NCBI GenBank assembly: GCA_028622995.1
Contig: JAJQJQ010000004.1
Location: forward strand, 1,054,001-1,118,000
Length of the DNA stretch: 64,000 bases
Origin: Panagrolaimus kolymaensis
Taxonomy: Eukaryota; Nematoda; Chromadorea; Rhabditida; Panagrolaimidae
Reading direction: 5' to 3'
In this document: one piece after another, positions 41,401 through 54,250 of the stretch
Layout of the letters: each line of letters begins with the position of its first letter
Numbering within the stretch: position 1 is the first letter of the stretch
Translations under genes and position numbers: made by a program
Notes under the pieces: model-generated
Told to the model about the DNA's origin: nothing
Seen by the model: the letters and a program-made list of their open reading frames with translations, nothing else
The model's database searches: none

Positions 41401-42894
41401 TTTGCCTTTGCTATAATTTGAATGGTTGTGTAAAAAAAAAGCAGAAAAGTTTTGTAAATCTGAAGCCAAAGAAGCTAAAGATAAATCCGACAAAAATGTT
41501 TGGAATAAAAAATAATAAAATCAATATAAAAAAATGTTGCAATCAAGCAATTCATTAATATCTTTGCCTTTGCTATAATTTGAATGGTTGTGTAAAAAAA
41601 AAGCAGAAAAGTTTTGTAAATCTGAAGCCACAGAAGCTAAAGAAAAATCCGACAAAAATGTTATGAATAAAAAAAATGTTGCAATCAAGCAATTCATTAA
41701 TATCTTTGCCTTTGCTATAACTTGATTGGTTGTGTAAAAAAAAAGCAGAAAAGTTTTGTAAATCTGAAGCCACAGAAGCTAAAGAAAAATCCGACAAAAA
41801 TGTTTGGAATAAAAAATAATAAAATCAATATTAAAAAATGTTGCAATCAAGCAATTCATTAATATCCTTGCCTTTGCTATAACTTGATTGGTTGTGTAAA
41901 AAAAAAGCAGAAAAGTTTTGTAAATCTGAAGCCACAGAAGCTAAAGAAAAATCCGACAAAAATGTTTGGAATAAAAAATAATAAAATTAATATAAAAAAA
42001 AGTTGCAATCAAGCAATTCATTAATATCTTTGCCTTTGCTATAACTTGATTGGTTGTGTAAAAAAAAAGCAGAAAAGTTTTGTAAATCTGAAGCCACAGA
42101 AGCTAAAGATAAATCCGACAAAAATGTTATGAATAAAAAAAATGTTGCAATCAAGCAATTCATTAATATCTTTGCCTTTGCTATAATTTGAATGGTTGTG
42201 TAAAAAAAAAGCAGAAAAGTTTTGTAAATCTGAAGCCACAGAAGCTAAAGATAAATCCGACAAAAATGTTATGAATAAAAAAAATGTTGCAATCAAGCAA
42301 TTCATTAATATCTTTGCCTTTGCTATAACTTGATTGGTTGTGTAAAAAAAAAGCAGAAAAGTTTTGTAAATCTGAAGCCACAGAAGCTAAAGAAAAATCC
42401 GACAAAAATGTTTGGAATAAAAAATAATAAAATTAATATAAAAAAATGTTGCAATCAAGCAATTCATTAATATCTTTGCCTTTGCTATAACTTGATTGGT
42501 TGTGTAAAAAAAAAGCAGAAAAGTTTTGTAAATCTGAAGCCACAGAAGCTAAAGATAAATCCGACAAAAATGTTATGAATAAAAAAAATGTTGCAATCAA
42601 GCAATTCATTAATATCTTTGCCTTTGCTATAATTTGAATGGTTGTGTAAAAAAAAAGCAGAAAAGTTTTGTAAATCTGAAGCCACAGAAGCTAAAGATAA
42701 ATCCGACAAAAATGTTATGAATAAAAAAAATGTTGCAATCAAGCAATTCATTAATATCTTTGCCTTTGCTATAACTTGATTGGTTGTGTAAAAAAAAAGC
42801 AGAAAAGTTTTGTAAATCTGAAGCCACAGAAGCTAAAGAAAAATCCGACAAAAATGTTTGGAATAAAAAATAATAAAATCAATATAAAAAAATG
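32498..42894 (+). repeat. Mixed S/L satellite block with 446-bp and 304-bp units
   Basis: About 70 monomers, mostly S-S-L (446 bp) and S-L (304 bp) units; for example unit spacings of 446, 446, 304 and 446 bp follow one another from 32838 to 34480. The variant CTATAATTTGAATGG marks one S or L position per unit. A run of five L monomers (37403-38212) interrupts the pattern. From 40500 some monomers have ATATCCTTGC in place of ATATCTTTGC, and two near 41230 and 42000 have AAAGTTGC for AATGTTGC. The last L segment in the array ends at about 42890. Confidence 0.9.
37403..38212 (+). repeat. Run of five L monomers inside the S/L block
   Basis: Five near-identical 162-bp monomers with AAAATTAATATAAA in the extra segment and CTTGATTGGTTG, exactly 810 bp in total, with no S monomer between them. 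The same monomer type appears singly elsewhere in the block, so this is a small local amplification. Confidence 0.85.
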
Positions 42895-44092
42895 TTGCAA
42901 TCAAGCAATTCATTAATATCTTTGCCTATGCTCTAACTAGAATTGTTGTGTAAAAATAAAGCTGTCATGGATTGACATTCTGAAGCCACAGAAGCTAAAG
43001 AAAAATCCGACAAAAATGATTGGAATAAAAAAATGTTGCAATCGCGCAATTCATTAATAATTTTGCCTATGCTCTAACTAGAATGGTTGTGTAAAAATAA
43101 AGCAGAAAAGGTTTGTAAATCTGAAGCCACAGAAGCTAAAGAAAAATCCGACAAAAATGTTTGGAATAAAAAAATGTTGCAATCGCGCAATTCATTAATA
43201 ATTTTGATTATGCTCTAACTAGAATGGTTGTGTAAAAATAAAGCAGAAAAGGTTTGTAAATCTGAAGCCACAGAAGCTAAAGAAAAATCCGACAAAAAAA
43301 ATTTTGAATAAAAAAATGTTGCAATCGCGCAATTCATTAATATCTTTGCCTATGCTCTAACTAGAATGGTTGTGTAAAAATAAAGCAGAAAAGGTTTGTA
43401 AATCTGAAGCCACAGAAGCTAAAGAAAAATCCGACAAAAATGATTGGAATAAAAAAATGTTGCAATCGCGCAATTCATTAATAATTTTGCCTATGCTCTA
43501 ACAATAATGGTTGTGTAAAAATAAAGCTGTCATGGATTGACATTCTGAAGCCACAGAAGCTAAAGAAAAATCCGACAAAAAAAATTTTGAATAAAAAAAT
43601 GTTGCAATCGCGCAATTCACTAATAATTTTGCCTATGCTCTAACTAGAATGGTTGTGTAAAAATAAAGCAGAAAAGGATTGTAAATCTGAAGCCACAGAA
43701 GCTAAAGAAAAATCCGACAAAAAAAAAATTTGAATAAAAAAATGTTGCATTCAAGCAATTCATTAATATCTTTGCCTTTGCTCTAACTAGAATGGTTGTG
43801 TAAAAATAAATCAGAAAAGGTTTGTAAATCTGAAGCCACAGAAGCTAAAAAAAAATCCGACAAAAATGATTGGAATAAAAAAATGTTGCAATCGCGCAAT
43901 TCACTAATAATTTTGCCTATGCTCTAACTATAATGGTTGTGTAAAAATAAAGCTGTCATGGATTGACATTCTGAAGCCACAGAAGCTAAAGAAAAATCCG
44001 ACAAAAATGTTTGGAATAAAAAAATGTTGCAATCGCGCAATTCATTAATAATTTTGCCTATGCTCTAACTATAATGGTTGTGTAAAAAAAAA

Positions 44093-46214
44093 GCAGTCAT
44101 GGATTGACATTCTGAAGCCACAGAAGCTAAAGAAAAATCAGACAAAAATATTTTGAATAAAAAAATGTTGCATTCAAGCAATTCATTAATATCTTTGCCT
44201 TTGCTCTAACTAGAATGGTTGTGTAAAAATAAAGCAGAAAAGGATTGTAAATCTGAAGCCACAGAAGCTAAAAAAAATCCGACAAAAATGATTGGAATAA
44301 AAAAATGTTGCAATCGCGCAATTCACTAATAATTTTGCCTATGCTCTAACTATAATGGTTGAGTAAAAATAAAGCTGTCATGGATTGACATTCTGAAGCC
44401 ACAGAAGCTAAAGAAAAATCAGACAAAAATATTTTGAATAAAAAAATGTTGCATTCAAGCAATTCATTAATATCTTTGCCTTTGCTCTAACTAGAATGGT
44501 TGTGTAAAAATAAAGCAGAAAAGGATTGTAAATCTGAAGCCACAGAAGCTAAAGAAAAATCCGACAAAAAAAAAATTTGAATAAAAAAATGTTGCATTCA
44601 AGCAATTCATTAATAATTTTGCCTATGCTCTAACTAGAATGGTTGTGTAAAAAAAAAGCAGTCATGGATTGACATTCTGAAGCCACAGAAGCTAAAGAAA
44701 AATCAGACAAAAATATTTTGAATAAAAAAATGTTGCATTCAAGCAATTCATTAATATCTTTGCCTTTGCTCTAACTAGAATGGTTGTGTAAAAATAAATC
44801 AGAAAAGGTTTGTAAATCTGCAGCCACAGAAGCTAAAGAAAAATCCGACAAAAATGTTTGGAATAAAAAAATGTTGCAATCGCGCAATTCATTAATAATT
44901 TTGCCTATGCTCTAACTATAATGGTTGTGTAAAAAAAAAGCAGTCATGGATTGACATTCTGAAGCCACAGAAGCTAAAGAAAAATCAGACAAAAATATTT
45001 TGAATAAAAAAATGTTGCATTCAAGCAATTCATTAATATCTTTGCCTTTGCTCTAACTAGAATGGTTGTGTAAAAATAAAGCAGAAAAGGATTGTAAATC
45101 TGAAGCCACAGAAGCTAAAGAAAAATCCGACAAAAAAAAAATTTGAATAAAAAAATGTTGCATTCAAGCAATTCATTAATAATTTTGCCTATGCTCTAAC
45201 TAGAATGGTTGTGTAAAAAAAAAGCAGTCATGGATTGACATTCTGAAGCCACAGAAGCTAAAGAAAAATCAGACAAAAATATTTTGAATAAAAAAATGTT
45301 GCATTCAAGCAATTCATTAATATCTTTGCCTTTGCTCTAACTAGAATGGTTGTGTAAAAATAAATCAGAAAAGGTTTGTAAATCTGAAGCCACAGAAGCT
45401 AAAGAAAAATCCGACAAAAATGTTTGGAATAAAAAAATGTTGCAATCGCGCAATTCATTAATAATTTTGCCTATGCTCTAACTATAATGGTTGTGTAAAA
45501 AAAAAGCAGTCATGGATTGACATTCTGAAGCCACAGAAGCTAAAGAAAAATCAGACAAAAATATTTTGAATAAAAAAATGTTGCATTCAAGCAATTCATT
45601 AATATCTTTGCCTTTGCTCTAACTAGAATGGTTGTGTAAAAATAAAGCAGAAAAGGATTGTAAATCTGAAGCCACAGAAGCTAAAGAAAAATCCGACAAA
45701 AAAAAAATTTGAATAAAAAAATGTTGCATTCAAGCAATTCATTAATAATTTTGCCTATGCTCTAACTAGAATGGTTGTGTAAAAAAAAAGCAGTCATGGA
45801 TTGACATTCTGAAGCCACAGAAGCTAAAGAAAAATCAGACAAAAATATTTTGAATAAAAAAATGTTGCATTCAAGCAATTCATTAATATCTTTGCCTTTG
45901 CTCTAACTAGAATGGTTGTGTAAAAATAAATCAGAAAAGGTTTGTAAATCTGAAGCCACAGAAGCTAAAGAAAAATCCGACAAAAATGTTTGGAATAAAA
46001 AAATGTTGCATTCAAGCAATTCATTAATATCTTTGCCTTTGCTCTAACTAGAATGGTTGTGTAAAAATAAAGCAGAAAAGGATTGTAAATCTGAAGCCAC
46101 AGAAGCTAAAGAAAAATCCGACAAAAAAAAAATTTGAATAAAAAAATGTTGCATTCAAGCAATTCATTAATAATTTTGCCTATGCTCTAACTAGAATGGT
46201 TGTGTAAAAAAAAA
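44093..46214 (+). repeat. 566-bp HOR (four S monomers), about 3.75 copies
   Basis: GCAGTCATGG recurs at 44093, 44658, 44940, 45224, 45506, 45790 and 46215. Alternate occurrences from 44658 are 566 bp apart (44658, 45224, 45790), and intermediate ones are 282 and 284 bp apart. One unit is four S monomers with lengths altered by poly-A runs. The last interval, 425 bp, is three monomers, so one monomer was lost. A single-copy change, TCTGCAGCC near 44818, distinguishes one copy. Confidence 0.85.
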
Positions 46215-47416
46215 GCAGTCATGGATTGACATTCTGAAGCCACAGAAGCTAAAGAAAAATCCGACAAAAAAATTTTGAATAAAAAATGTTGCAATCGCGC
46301 AATTCATTAATAATTTTGCCTATGCTCTAACTATAATGGTTGTGTAAAAATAAAGCTGTCATGGATTGACATTCTGAAGCCACAGAAGCTAAAGAAAAAT
46401 CCGACAAAAAAATTTTGAATAAAAAAATGTTGCAATCGCGCAATTCATTAATAATTTTGCCTATGCTCTAACTATAATGGTTGTGTAAAAATAAATCAGA
46501 AAAGGATTGTAAATCTGAAGCCACAGAAGCTAAAAAAAAATCAGACAAAAATATTTTGAATAAAAAAATGTTGCATTCAAGCAATTCATTAATATCTTTG
46601 CCTTTGCTCTAACTATAATGGTTGTGTAAAAATAAAGCTGTCATGGATTGACATTCTGAAGCCACAGAAGCTAAAGAAAAATCCGACAAAAAAATTTTGA
46701 ATAAAAAAATGTTGCAATCGCGCAATTCATTAATAATTTTGCCTATGCTCTAACTATAATGGTTGTGTAAAAATAAATCAGAAAAGGATTGTAAATCTGA
46801 AGCCACAGAAGCTAAAGAAAAATCCGACAAAAAAATTTTGAATAAAAAAATGTTGCAATCGCGCAATTCATTAATAATTTTGCCTATGCTCTAACTATAA
46901 TGGTTGTGTAAAAATAAAGCTGTCATGGATTGACATTCTGAAGCCACAGAAGCTAAAGAAAAATCCGACAAAAAAATTTTGAATAAAATAATGTTGCAAT
47001 CGCGCAATTCATTAATAATTTTGCCTATGCTCTAACTATAATGGTTGTGTAAAAATAAATCAGAAAAGGATTGTAAATCTGAAGCCACAGAAGCTAAAGA
47101 AAAATCCGACAAAAATGTTTGGAATAAAAAAATGTTGCAATCGCGCAATTCATTAATAATTTTGCCTATGCTCTAACAATAATGGTTGTGTAAAAATAAA
47201 GCTGTCATGGATTGACATTCTGAAGCCACAGAAGCTAAAGAAAAATCCGACAAAAAAATTTTGAATAAAAAAATGTTGCAATCGCGCAATTCATTAATAA
47301 TTTTGCCTTTGCTCTAACTAGAATGGTTGTGTAAAAATAAAGCAGAAAAGGTTTGTAAATCTGAAGCCACAGAAGCTAAAGAAAAATCAGACAAAAATAT
47401 TTTGAATAAAAAAATG

Positions 47417-48121
47417 TTGCATTCAAGCAATTCATTAATATCTTTGCCTTTGCTCTAACTAGAATGGTTGTGTAAAAATAAAGCAGAAAAGGTTTGTAAA
47501 TCTGAAGCCACAGAAGCTAAAGAAAAATCAGACAAAAATATTTTGAATAAAAAAATGTTGCATTCAAGCAATTCATTAATATCTTTGCCTTTGCTCTAAC
47601 TAGAATGGTTGTGTAAAAATAAAGCAGAAAAGGTTTGTAAATCTGAAGCCACAGAAGCTAAAGAAAAATCAGACAAAAATATTTTGAATAAAAAAATGTT
47701 GCATTCAAGCAATTCATTAATATCTTTGCCTTTGCTCTAACTAGAATGGTTGTGTAAAAATAAAGCAGAAAAGGTTTGTAAATCTGAAGCCACAGAAGCT
47801 AAAGAAAAATCAGACAAAAATATTTTGAATAAAAAAATGTTGCATTCAAGCAATTCATTAATATCTTTGCCTTTGCTCTAACTAGAATGGTTGTGTAAAA
47901 ATAAAGCAGAAAAGGTTTGTAAATCTGAAGCCACAGAAGCTAAAGAAAAATCAGACAAAAATATTTTGAATAAAAAAATGTTGCATTCAAGCAATTCATT
48001 AATATCTTTGCCTTTGCTCTAACTAGAATGGTTGTGTAAAAAAAAAGCAGTCATGGATTGACATTCTGAAGCCACAGAAGCTAAAGAAAAATCCGACAAA
48101 AAAATTTTGAATAAAAAATGT
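47417..48121 (+). repeat. Homogeneous run of GCATTCAAGC-type S monomers
   Basis: Monomer starts at 47417, 47558, 47699, 47840 and 47981 are exactly 141 bp apart. They share GCATTCAAGC, AGCAGAAAAGGTTTG, AAATCAGACAAAAATATTTTG and look identical apart from the last middle segment. Similar runs of the same monomer recur near 52075-52500 and 55180-55740; one there carries AAAACATTTTG near 52194. Confidence 0.85.
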
Positions 48122-50099
48122 TGCAATCGCGCAATTCATTAATAATTTTGCCTATGCTCTAACTATAATGGTTGTGTAAAAATAAAGCTGTCATGGATTG
48201 ACATTCTGAAGCCACAGAAGCTAAAGAAAAATCCGACAAAAAAATTTTGAATAAAATAATGTTGCAATCGCGCAATTCATTAATAATTTTGCCTATGCTC
48301 TAACTATAATGGTTGTGTAAAAATAAATCAGAAAAGGATTGTAAATCTGAAGCCACAGAAGCTAAAGAAAAATCCGACAAAAATGTTTGGAATAAAAAAA
48401 TGTTGCAATCGCGCAATTCATTAATAATTTTGCCTATGCTCTAACAATAATGGTTGTGTAAAAATAAAGCTGTCATGGATTGACATTCTGAAGCCACAGA
48501 AGCTAAAGAAAAATCCGACAAAAAAATTTTGAATAAAAAAATGTTGCAATCAAGCAATTCATTAATAATTTTGCCTATGCTCTAACTAGAATGGTTGTGT
48601 AAAAATAAAGCTGTCATGGATTGACATTCTGAAGCCACAGAAGCTAAAGAAAAATCCGACAAAAATGATTGGAATAAAAAAATGTTGCAATCGCGCAATT
48701 CATTAATAATTTTGATTATGCTCTAACTAGAATGGTTGTGTAAAAATAAAGCAGAAAAGGTTTGTAAATCTGAAGCCACAGAAGCTAAAGAAAAATCCGA
48801 CAAAAAAATTTTGAATAAAAAAATGTTGCAATCGCGCAATTCATTAATAATTTTGCCTATGCTCTAACTAGAATGGTTGTGTAAAAATAAAGCTGTCAAG
48901 GATTGACATTCTGAAGCCACAGAAGCTAAAGAAAAATCCGACAAAAATGATTGGAATAAAAAAATGTTGCAATCGCGCAATTCATTAATAATTTTGATTA
49001 TGCTCTAACTAGAATGGTTGTGTAAAAATAAAGCAGAAAAGGTTTGTAAATCTGAAGCCACAGAAGCTAAAGAAAAATCCGACAAAAATGTTTGGAATAA
49101 AAAAATGTTGCAATCGCGCAATTCATTAATAATTTTGATTATGCTCTAACTAGAATGGTTGTGTAAAAATAAAGCAGAAAAGGTTTGTAAATCTGAAGCC
49201 ACAGAAGCTAAAGAAAAATCCGACAAAAAAAATTTGAATAAAAAAATGTTGCAATCGCGCAATTCATTAATATCTTTGCCTATGCTCTAACTAGAATGGT
49301 TGTGTAAAAATAAAGCTGTCATGGATTGACATTCTGAAGCCACAGAAGCTAAAGAAAAATCCGACAAAAAAAAATTTGAATAAAAAAATGTTGCATTCAA
49401 GCAATTCATTAATATCTTTGCCTATGCTCTAACTATAATGGTTGTGTAAAAATAAAGCTGTCATGGATTGACATTCTGAAGCCACAGAAGCTAAAGAAAA
49501 ATCCGACAAAAAAAAATTTGAATAAAAAAATGTTGCATTCAAGCAATTCATTAATATCTTTGCCTTTGCTCTAACTAGAATGGTTGTGTAAAAATAAAGC
49601 AGAAAAGGTTTGTAAATCTGAAGCCACAGAAGCTAAAGAAAAATCCGACAAAAATGTTTGGAATAAAAAAATGTTGCAATCGCGCAATTCATTAATAATT
49701 TTGCCTATGCTCTAACTATAATGGTTGTGTAAAAATAAAGCTGTCATGGATTGACATTCTGAAGCCACAGAAGCTAAAGAAAAATCCGACAAAAATGATT
49801 GGAATAAAAAAATGTTGCAATCGCGCAATTCATTAATATTTTTGCCTATGCTCTAACAAGAATGGTTGTGTAAAAAAAAAGCAGTCATGGATTGACATTC
49901 TGAAGCCACAGAAGCTAAAGAAAAATCCGACAAAAATGATTGGAATAAAAAAATGTTGCAATCGCGCAATTCATTAATATTTTTGCCTATGCTCTAACAA
50001 GAATGGTTGTGTAAAAAAAAAGCAGTCATGGATTGACATTCTGAAGCCACAGAAGCTAAAGAAAAATCCGACAAAAAAAAATTTGAATAAAAAAATGTT

Positions 50100-51760
50100 G
50101 CATTCAAGCAATTCATTAATATCTTTGCCTTTGCTCTAACTAGAATGGTTGTGTAAAAATAAAGCAGAAAAGGTTTGTAAATCTGAAGCCACAGAAGCTA
50201 AAGAAAAATCCGACAAAAATGTTTGGAATAAAAAAATGTTGCAATCGCGCAATTCATTAATAATTTTGCCTTTGCTCTAACTAGAATGGTTGTGTAAAAA
50301 TAAAGCTGTCATGGATTGACATTCTGAAGCCACAGAAGCTAAAGAAAAATCCGACAAAAATGATTGGAATAAAAAAATGTTGCAATCGCGCAATTCATTA
50401 ATAATTTTGCCTATGCTCTAACTATAATGGTTGTGTAAAAAAAAAGCAGTCATGGATTGACATTCTGAAGCCACAGAAGCTAAAGAAAAATCCGACAAAA
50501 ATGATTGGAATAAAAAAATGTTGCAATCGCGCAATTCATTAATATTTTTGCCTATGCTCTAACAAGAATGGTTGTGTAAAAAAAAAGCAGTCATGGATTG
50601 ACATTCTGAAGCCACAGAAGCTAAAGAAAAATCCGACAAAAAAAAATTTGAATAAAAAAATGTTGCATTCAAGCAATTCATTAATATCTTTGCCTTTGCT
50701 CTAACTAGAATGGTTGTGTAAAAATAAAGCAGAAAAGGTTTGTAAATCTGAAGCCACAGAAGCTAAAGAAAAATCCGACAAAAATGTTTGGAATAAAAAA
50801 ATGTTGCAATCGCGCAATTCATTAATAATTTTGCCTTTGCTCTAACTAGAATGGTTGTGTAAAAATAAAGCAGAAAAGGTTTGTAAATCTGAAGCCACAG
50901 AAGCTAAAGAAAAATCCGACAAAAATGTTTGGAATAAAAAAATGTTGCAATCGCGCAATTCATTAATAATTTTGCCTTTGATCTAACTAGAATGGTTGTG
51001 TAAAAAAAAAGCAGTCATGGATTGACATTCTGAAGCCACAGAAGCTAAAGAAAAATCCGACAAAAATGATTGGAATAAAAAAATGTTGCAATCGCGCAAT
51101 TCATTAATAATTTTGCCTATGCTCTAACTATAATGGTTGTGTAAAAAAAAAGCAGTCATGGATTGACATTCTGAAGCCACAGAAGCTAAAGAAAAATCCG
51201 ACAAAAATGATTGGAATAAAAAAATGTTGCAATCGCGCAATTCATTAATATTTTTGCCTATGCTCTAACAAGAATGGTTGTGTAAAAAAAAAGCAGTCAT
51301 GGATTGACATTCTGAAGCCACAGAAGCTAAAGAAAAATCCGACAAAAAAAAATTTGAATAAAAAAATGTTGCATTCAAGCAATTCATTAATATCTTTGCC
51401 TTTGCTCTAACTAGAATGGTTGTGTAAAAATAAAGCAGAAAAGGTTTGTAAATCTGAAGCCACAGAAGCTAAAGAAAAATCCGACAAAAATGTTTGGAAT
51501 AAAAAAATGTTGCAATCGCGCAATTCATTAATAATTTTGCCTTTGCTCTAACTAGAATGGTTGTGTAAAAATAAAGCAGAAAAGGTTTGTAAATCTGAAG
51601 CCACAGAAGCTAAAGAAAAATCCGACAAAAATGTTTGGAATAAAAAAATGTTGCAATCGCGCAATTCATTAATAATTTTGCCTTTGATCTAACTAGAATG
51701 GTTGTGTAAAAAAAAAGCAGTCATGGATTGACATTCTGAAGCCACAGAAGCTAAAGAAAA
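50100..51760 (+). repeat. 706-bp HOR (five S monomers), first site
   Basis: The rare CCTTTGATCTAAC variant lies at 50976 and 51682, 706 bp apart, and the order of the flanking monomers, including CTCTAACAAGAATGG, matches between the two copies. The same variant occurs once more near 54649, where the neighbours differ. Outer limits are approximate. Confidence 0.75.
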
Positions 51761-52899
51761 ATCCGACAAAAATATTTTGAATAAAAAAATGTTGCATTCA
51801 AGCAATTCATTAATAATTTTGCCTATGCTCTAACTATAATGGTTGTGTAAAAATAAAGCTGTCATGGATTGACATTCTGAAGCCACAGAAGCTAAAGAAA
51901 AATCCGACAAAAAAAAATTTGAATAAAAAAATGTTGCATTCAAGCAATTCATTAATATCTTTGCCTTTGCTCTAACTAGAATGGTTGTGTAAAAATAAAG
52001 CAGAAAAGGTTTGTAAATCTGAAGCCACAGAAGCTAAAGAAAAATCAGACAAAAATATTTTGAATAAAAAAATGTTGCATTCAAGCAATTCATTAATATC
52101 TTTGCCTTTGCTCTAACTAGAATGGTTGTGTAAAAATAAAGCAGAAAAGGTTTGTAAATCTGAAGCCACAGAAGCTAAAGAAAAATCAGACAAAAACATT
52201 TTGAATAAAAAAATGTTGCATTCAAGCAATTCATTAATATCTTTGCCTTTGCTCTAACTAGAATGGTTGTGTAAAAATAAAGCAGAAAAGGTTTGTAAAT
52301 CTGAAGCCACAGAAGCTAAAGAAAAATCAGACAAAAATATTTTGAATAAAAAAATGTTGCATTCAAGCAATTCATTAATATCTTTGCCTTTGCTCTAACT
52401 AGAATGGTTGTGTAAAAATAAAGCAGAAAAGGTTTGTAAATCTGAAGCCACAGAAGCTAAAGAAAAATCAGACAAAAATATTTTGAATAAAAAAATGTTG
52501 CAATCGCGCAATTCATTAATAATTTTGCCTATGCTCTAACTAGAATGGTTGTGTAAAAATAAAGCTGTCATGGATTGACATTCTGAAGCCACAGAAGCTA
52601 AAGAAAAATCCGACAAAAATGATTGGAATAAAAAAATGTTGCAATCGCGCAATTCATTAATAATTTTGATTATGCTCTAACTAGAATGGTTGTGTAAAAA
52701 TAAAGCAGAAAAGGTTTGTAAATCTGAAGCCACAGAAGCTAAAGAAAAATCCGACAAAAAAAATTTTGAATAAAAAAATGTTGCAATCGCGCAATTCATT
52801 AATATCTTTGCCTATGCTCTAACTAGAATGGTTGTGTAAAAATAAAGCTGTCATGGATTGACATTCTGAAGCCACAGAAGCTAAAGAAAAATCCGACAA

Positions 52900-54250
52900 A
52901 AAAAAATTTGAATAAAAAAATGTTGCATTCAAGCAATTCATTAATATCTTTGCCTTTGCTCTAACTAGAATGGTTGTGTAAAAATAAAGCAGAAAAGGTT
53001 TGTAAATCTGAAGCCACAGAAGCTAAAGAAAAATCCGACTAAAATGATTGGAATAAAAAAATGTTGCAATCGCGCAATTCATTAATAATTTTGCCTATGC
53101 TCTAACTATAATGGTTGTGTAAAAATAAAGCTGTCATGGATTGACATTCTGAAGCCACAGAAGCTAAAGAAAAATCCGACAAAAAAAAATTTGAATAAAA
53201 AAATGTTGCATTCAAGCAATTCATTAATATCTTTGCCTTTGCTCTAACTAGAATGGTTGTGTAAAAATAAAGCAGAAAAGGTTTGTAAATCTGAAGCCAC
53301 AGAAGCTAAAGAAAAATCCGACAAAAATGTTTGGAATAAAAAAATGTTGCAATCGCGCAATTCATTAATAATTTTGCCTATGCTCTAACAAGAATGGTTG
53401 TGTAAAAAAAAAGCAGTCATGGATTGACATTCTGAAGCCACAGAAGCTAAAGAAAAATCCGACAAAAATGATTGGAATAAAAAAATGTTGCAATCGCGCA
53501 ATTTATTAATAATTTTGCCTATGCTCTAACTATAATGGTTGTGTAAAAATAAAGCTGTCATGGATTGACATTCTGAAGCCACAGAAGCTAAAGAAAAATC
53601 CGACAAAAAAAAATTTGAATAAAAAAATGTTGCATTCAAGCAATTCATTAATATCTTTGCCTTTGCTCTAACTAGAATGGTTGTGTAAAAATAAAGCAGA
53701 AAAGGTTTGTAAATCTGAAGCCACAGAAGCTAAAGAAAAATCCGACTAAAATGATTGGAATAAAAAAATGTTGCAATCGCGCAATTCATTAATAATTTTG
53801 CCTATGCTCTAACTATAATGGTTGTGTAAAAATAAAGCTGTCATGGATTGACATTCTGAAGCCACAGAAGCTAAAGAAAAATCCGACAAAAAAAAATTTG
53901 AATAAAAAAATGTTGCATTCAAGCAATTCATTAATATCTTTGCCTTTGCTCTAACTAGAATGGTTGTGTAAAAATAAAGCAGAAAAGGTTTGTAAATCTG
54001 AAGCCACAGAAGCTAAAGAAAAATCCGACAAAAATGTTTGGAATAAAAAAATGTTGCAATCGCGCAATTCATTAATAATTTTGCCTATGCTCTAACAAGA
54101 ATGGTTGTGTAAAAAAAAAGCAGTCATGGATTGACATTCTGAAGCCACAGAAGCTAAAGAAAAATCCGACAAAAATGATTGGAATAAAAAAATGTTGCAA
54201 TCGCGCAATTCATTAATAATTTTGCCTATGCTCTAACTATAATGGTTGTG
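52900..54250 (+). repeat. 706-bp HOR (five S monomers), second site
   Basis: The rare CCGACTAAAATGATTGG variant occurs at 53040 and 53746 (position of the changed T), again 706 bp apart, with monomer order preserved on both sides. One copy has AATTTATTAATA near 53502. The monomer set is different from that of the 706-bp unit near 51 kb, so equal length does not mean the same repeat. Outer limits are approximate. Confidence 0.75.

Noticed and set aside
8111..42851. Many overlapping minus-strand open frames of 60 to 185 codons in the satellite, rich in Phe, Leu, Ile and Ser
   Set aside because: They are the translated complement of the A-rich repeat, recur with the monomer period, begin and end at the same places in each HOR unit, and change frame with poly-A length. 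Nothing suggests selection on protein. They are absent from the S-only part only because of a few base differences.
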